Shown in pieces: positions 60,773 through 64,000 of a DNA stretch of 64,000 nt. This DNA is from Novipirellula artificiosorum (GTDB taxonomy: Bacteria > Planctomycetota > Planctomycetia > Pirellulales > Pirellulaceae), in assembly GCF_007860135.1 (NCBI RefSeq), contig NZ_SJPV01000007.1:329823-393822 (forward strand). The letters are read 5' to 3'. Numbering within the stretch: the stretch's first letter is position 1; each line of letters starts with the position of its first letter. The notes under the pieces were generated by a model that was not told the DNA's origin, searched no databases, and saw nothing but the letters and a program-made list of their open reading frames with translations. A program made the position numbers and the translations under genes.

Positions 60773-62818
60773 ATGCGACGTTTCGCAGCAACCCCCTTTT
60801 GGATCTTGACCGCATTGATCGGCTCGTTTTGGGGCTCCCAATTGGCCTGTGCTCAAGATACGGCTGCATCGAAAGCGTCCGGAATTGACCGGTCGTTGTT
60901 TAGCGACCAAGTTCATCCGGGCGACAACTTCTACGAGTATGCTAACCAGAAGTGGCTCGAAAGTACCCCCATTCCCGCAGACAAATCGGATTACGGCATC
61001 TTCACGATTCTCAACGATACAACGCGAGAGCAGGTTCGCGAATTGATTGAGGAAGCGGCCGCAAAAGAGAACCAACCGGGCTCCGCAGCACAAAAAGTGG
61101 GCGACCTGTACCGCAGTGTCATGAACACCGACGCAAGGAACGCGGCCGGCATCAAGCCGATCGAAGGGCTGTTGAACGAAATCAGTGCGATTGAAACGAA
61201 GTCCGACGTTGCTCGTGTGCTCGGCAAACTCAGTCGCAGTGGTGTGTATGGCCCAATGGCTGCCTATGTTGGCGTCGATGCCAAGGACAGTGATCAATAC
61301 ACCGTCTATCTAACGCAGTCCGGATTGACGTTACCCGACCGCGATTACTATCTCGACGAGGAGGCTCGTTATGTCGAGCTTCGTGAGCAACTGCAAACCT
61401 TCATCGCGGACCTGCTCGGCAACTTGGGTGCTGTCGATGCGAAGGCGGTTGAAGCAATTGCGTCGATCGAACAGCAAATCGCGAAAGCTCATTGGAGCAA
61501 GACCGAGAACCGTGATCCGGAAAAAACCTACAACGCCTACACAACCGACGATCTCAAAGAGAAGTTTGGCCAATTCGATTGGCTCAGCTATGCCGATGCG
61601 GCAGGGCTGAACGCTCAGACACAATTCGTTGTCCGTCAGCCAACTTACATCGATGCATTGGCAAAACTATTCGAATCGACCGATGTCGCGGCATGGAAGT
61701 CCTACCTGCGTTTTCACGTCATCGATGCCTATGCGTCATCGCTAACCGAATCGCTGGAGCAGCGCAGCTTTGATTTCCACGGCACCGCAATCAGTGGGAT
61801 CAGTGAGCAAGAACCCCTTTGGAAGCGCGCCGTCAACACGACCAGCAGCGTGTTAGGAGAATTGGTCGGACAAGTCTACGTGGAACGGCATTTTAAACCC
61901 GTGGCAAAAAAGCGAATGAATGAGCTGGTCGAAAACTTGAAACGCGCGTTCGCGAAGCGAATCGATTCACGCGATTGGATGAGCCAGGGAACCAAGAAGC
62001 AAGCACTCGAGAAATTGAATCTGTTCACGACAAAGATTGGGTATCCGGACCAGTGGAAGGACTATTCAAAGCTCAGCATCGACCCCAATCATCTGGCGGG
62101 GAACTTGATCGCATCCGCTCAATTTGAGGACCAACGCGACCTTGCAAAATTGGGGGGGCCGATTGATCGAAACGAGTGGCACATGACCCCTCAAACGATC
62201 AACGCGTATTACAATCCGACGATGAACGAGATCGTGTTTCCTGCTGCAATCCTGCAGCCTCCGTTTTTCAATCTCGCGGCTGACGATGCCGTCAACTATG
62301 GAGCGATCGGCGCAGTGATTGGCCATGAATTGAGTCACGGCTTTGACGACAAGGGCAGCAAATACGATGGACATGGCAACTTGCGGTCATGGTGGACGCC
62401 AACGGACCGCGAGGAATTCGAACGGCGAGCAGCAATCTTGTCGGAGCAGTACAGCCAGTATGAACCGGTTGCCGGTAATTACGTCAATGGCGACCTCACC
62501 CTTGGCGAGAACATCGGCGATCTCGGTGGCCTAAGCCTCGCATACGAAGCGTACCGTTTGTCGCTCGAGGGGAAGGAAGCCCCGGTGATCGACGGGCTGA
62601 ACGGCGACCAACGGTTCTTTTTGGGGTGGGCACAAATTTGGCGAAGATTGTATCGCGAACAGGAGCTGCTTAAGCGATTGATCACCGACCCGCACAGCCC
62701 GAGCGAGTATCGCGTGAATGGCATCGTTCGCAATATGGATGCCTGGTATGACGCATTTGATATCAAACCAAACGATCCGCTTTTCCTAGCGCCCAAGCAG
62801 CGTGTTCGGATCTGGTAG
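60773..62818 (+). CDS. M13-family zinc metallopeptidase (neprilysin-like)
   Basis: A 681-residue exported peptidase with a signal peptide (FWILTALIGSFWGSQLACA). The zinc site is HELSH at 518-522, with the third ligand Glu579 in GENIGDLGGL. The family motif NAYYNPTMNEIVFPAAILQP and the C-terminal CxxW replaced by RIW fit bacterial M13 proteins (PepO-like). It cleaves short peptides in the periplasm or outside. It is a single gene with its own promoter. Confidence 0.95.
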   Translation: MRRFAATPFWILTALIGSFWGSQLACAQDTAASKASGIDRSLFSDQVHPGDNFYEYANQKWLESTPIPADKSDYGIFTILNDTTREQVRELIEEAAAKENQPGSAAQKVGDLYRSVMNTDARNAAGIKPIEGLLNEISAIETKSDVARVLGKLSRSGVYGPMAAYVGVDAKDSDQYTVYLTQSGLTLPDRDYYLDEEARYVELREQLQTFIADLLGNLGAVDAKAVEAIASIEQQIAKAHWSKTENRDPEKTYNAYTTDDLKEKFGQFDWLSYADAAGLNAQTQFVVRQPTYIDALAKLFESTDVAAWKSYLRFHVIDAYASSLTESLEQRSFDFHGTAISGISEQEPLWKRAVNTTSSVLGELVGQVYVERHFKPVAKKRMNELVENLKRAFAKRIDSRDWMSQGTKKQALEKLNLFTTKIGYPDQWKDYSKLSIDPNHLAGNLIASAQFEDQRDLAKLGGPIDRNEWHMTPQTINAYYNPTMNEIVFPAAILQPPFFNLAADDAVNYGAIGAVIGHELSHGFDDKGSKYDGHGNLRSWWTPTDREEFERRAAILSEQYSQYEPVAGNYVNGDLTLGENIGDLGGLSLAYEAYRLSLEGKEAPVIDGLNGDQRFFLGWAQIWRRLYREQELLKRLITDPHSPSEYRVNGIVRNMDAWYDAFDIKPNDPLFLAPKQRVRIW

Positions 62819-62904
62819 ACGAGGCAGAAGTGAGGCCGTCGCTGATGCGGGGCCAGTTCATGGTGCTGCGGGGAGGCGGTCCGTCGACGTCCAAGCGTCA
62901 AGGT

Positions 62905-63237
62905 TTACGCCAAGGCCGGTTGGTCCGTGTACAGTTCAAGGATTTGGCTTTGAACTTTGACCGCTCGCAAGAGGATCCAAAGCTGGTCCGGCGTAAATTG
63001 AACGGGACCGCTATTGCACATTTGATCGAGCTCATCGGCGACAGCGGCATGTTGATCGGCCGCCGCCTCGAGCCGGAAGCTGGCATTTTTCCATGCAGAA
63101 AGCAGGGCATCATCATTGGCGAGCTTTCCCTCATCTTCGGCCTGGATCAGAATCAGCAGGCTAAGGCGAGCGATTTCGATGGACTGCAATTCGGGGCGGA
63201 GTGCAGCGAGTCGTCTTGCGAGTTCGTGACAAGTCAT
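62905..63237 (-). CDS. Small hypothetical helical protein
   Basis: A 110-residue helical protein (MTCHELARRLAALRPELQSI at the N-terminus), with an upstream extension open to 63303 or 63339. No ribosome binding site settles the start. No domain is recognised. It lies in the gap between the M13 peptidase and the kinase gene, on the other strand. Confidence 0.45.
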   Translation of the reverse strand: MTCHELARRLAALRPELQSIEIARLSLLILIQAEDEGKLANDDALLSAWKNASFRLEAAADQHAAVADELDQMCNSGPVQFTPDQLWILLRAVKVQSQILELYTDQPALA

Positions 63238-63585
63238 TTGGATAGGGTACCTGGCAATCAATCCGGTCGGACTTCGATCGTCTGACCCGCTGAAGGAGGA
63301 CATTGCTTTGAGAAAAGGGCAAAACAGTATGGCCGCCATGCCACGATCGTGCTGGTTTTCGAGCCTCGGACTCCCCCCCGGAGCCGAGAGGCAAGACCGA
63401 ACTTCCTGTCCGAGTCACCTCAACGATTTAATAAAACCTATGTCAAGATCTCGGCCGGTGCAAAAAAGTTTTGCGGTGTTTATCGCGGTTTGGAATTCAT
63501 TTTTCCAATTTCTTGTTTCAAATGCTTATAATCAACTTCACGCGTTGCATTGATGCAACATTCAAACGCCGTTCTTGAATACAAG
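63238..63585. other. Upstream region of the kinase gene
   Basis: The segment is non-coding in my reading. It holds a perfect TATAAT at 63527-63532 without a good -35, a candidate -10 for the kinase gene. It is richer in A and T than its surroundings (63440-63540), which supports a promoter region. Confidence 0.45.
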
Positions 63586-64000
63586 ATGCCACTACGAAAC
63601 GACGATGAATTTTTTTCGGTCGACCCGTCCTCGGACACACAAGTCCGTGGACAGCGAGATCGTGATACGTTTCAATCGGGCGTCGCCTCCGATCCGATCC
63701 ACCCCCTTTGGTCCGAAGGCGATCGGTTGGGCTCGTTCGTCCTCGAACGATTGTTGGGGAAAGGCTCAAGCGGTTTTGTCTATCGTGCGTATGACGAGAA
63801 CACCGGGACACGCTGCGCACTCAAATTGCTGCTGCCGGCGAAGTTCGAGAATTTGATCCGCAACAAGCTCGGATTCCGGCGGATGATCTCACTGCGGCAT
63901 CCCAACCTGATTCATGTCGATCGGATTCACCAACTCGGCCAGTTCATCGCCTTTTCGATGGAAGAAATCAAGGGCGTGACCTTTGCCCAGTGGACTCAGT
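63586..64000 (+). CDS. Serine/threonine protein kinase, N-terminal part
   Basis: The frame continues past the window edge. It has an acidic lead of about 45 residues, then the kinase N-lobe: glycine loop LLGKGSSGFVYRAYD, the invariant Lys in CALKLLLP, and a helix C-like RHPNLIHVD. The hinge is FIAFSMEEIKGVTFAQW. It is a Hanks-type kinase as expanded in planctomycetes. An ATG at 63553 is open too; ATG 63586 gives a more usual start. The C-lobe and any membrane or WD40 part lie beyond the window. Confidence 0.8.
   Translation, partial: MPLRNDDEFFSVDPSSDTQVRGQRDRDTFQSGVASDPIHPLWSEGDRLGSFVLERLLGKGSSGFVYRAYDENTGTRCALKLLLPAKFENLIRNKLGFRRMISLRHPNLIHVDRIHQLGQFIAFSMEEIKGVTFAQWTQ

Overview
The window looks like chromosomal DNA of a planctomycete, most likely a Rhodopirellula-like member of the Pirellulaceae. 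The evidence is family content, read by eye: an adjacent DUF1592-type cytochrome protein and DUF1552 protein, a secretin-like protein made only of N-domains beside GspE and GspF, a glycine-rich RRM protein, a eukaryote-type UDP-sugar pyrophosphorylase, a BlaI/M56 remnant, weak Shine-Dalgarno sites, and an LptD homologue that implies an LPS-bearing outer membrane. I saw no rRNA, tRNA, CRISPR array or insertion sequence.

Layout. 1-4 kb: a methyltransferase pair, an orphan efflux adaptor divergent from cutA, and a coiled-coil exported protein. 4-11 kb: lptD overlapping dgkA, an SGNH hydrolase, a palindromic repeat and a DUF885 peptidase. 11-15 kb: a MacAB-like operon (adaptor, ATPase, permease) whose adaptor carries EF-hands and a Gly-rich tail. 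15-23 kb: UDP-sugar pyrophosphorylase, lipoate ligase family protein, a giant FtsX-type permease, and a divergent TolC-like lipoprotein. 23-29 kb: a secretin-N/GspE/GspF operon. 29-32 kb: valine-pyruvate transaminase and a DHDPS-family aldolase, flanked by two gene remnants. 32-38 kb: a DcaP-like porin and the DUF1592/DUF1552 pair. 38-43.5 kb: a BlaI::M56 fusion remnant, a CobW GTPase coupled to a URO-D/MtaA enzyme fused to two thioredoxin folds, and a ThiF-type enzyme. 43.5-50 kb: EpmA, hemerythrin, BNR_4 propeller, RRM protein, aldo/keto reductase, kelch protein, and a nest of inverted repeats. 50-54.4 kb: a FluC channel operon with a YCF48/CBM9-like exported protein and a membrane protein. 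54.4-64 kb: acetolactate synthase, a Tyr/Gly-rich secreted protein, a PfkB-family kinase, RecG, an M13 peptidase, and the start of a Ser/Thr protein kinase.

Much of the content concerns the cell envelope: LPS assembly, lipid phosphorylation, tripartite efflux or lipoprotein-type transport, a type II secretion or pilus-like motor, porin, and several exported beta-propeller and peptidase proteins. The remainder is scattered housekeeping (recG, ilvB, avtA, epmA). Several genes are linked by 4-base ATGA overlaps (lptD-dgkA, adaptor-ATPase, URO-D-CobW), which argues for tight co-expression of those pairs. Decayed genes and palindromic repeats cluster at 29.5, 32.2, 39.3 and 49.5-50.1 kb and mark where this chromosome has been rearranged.
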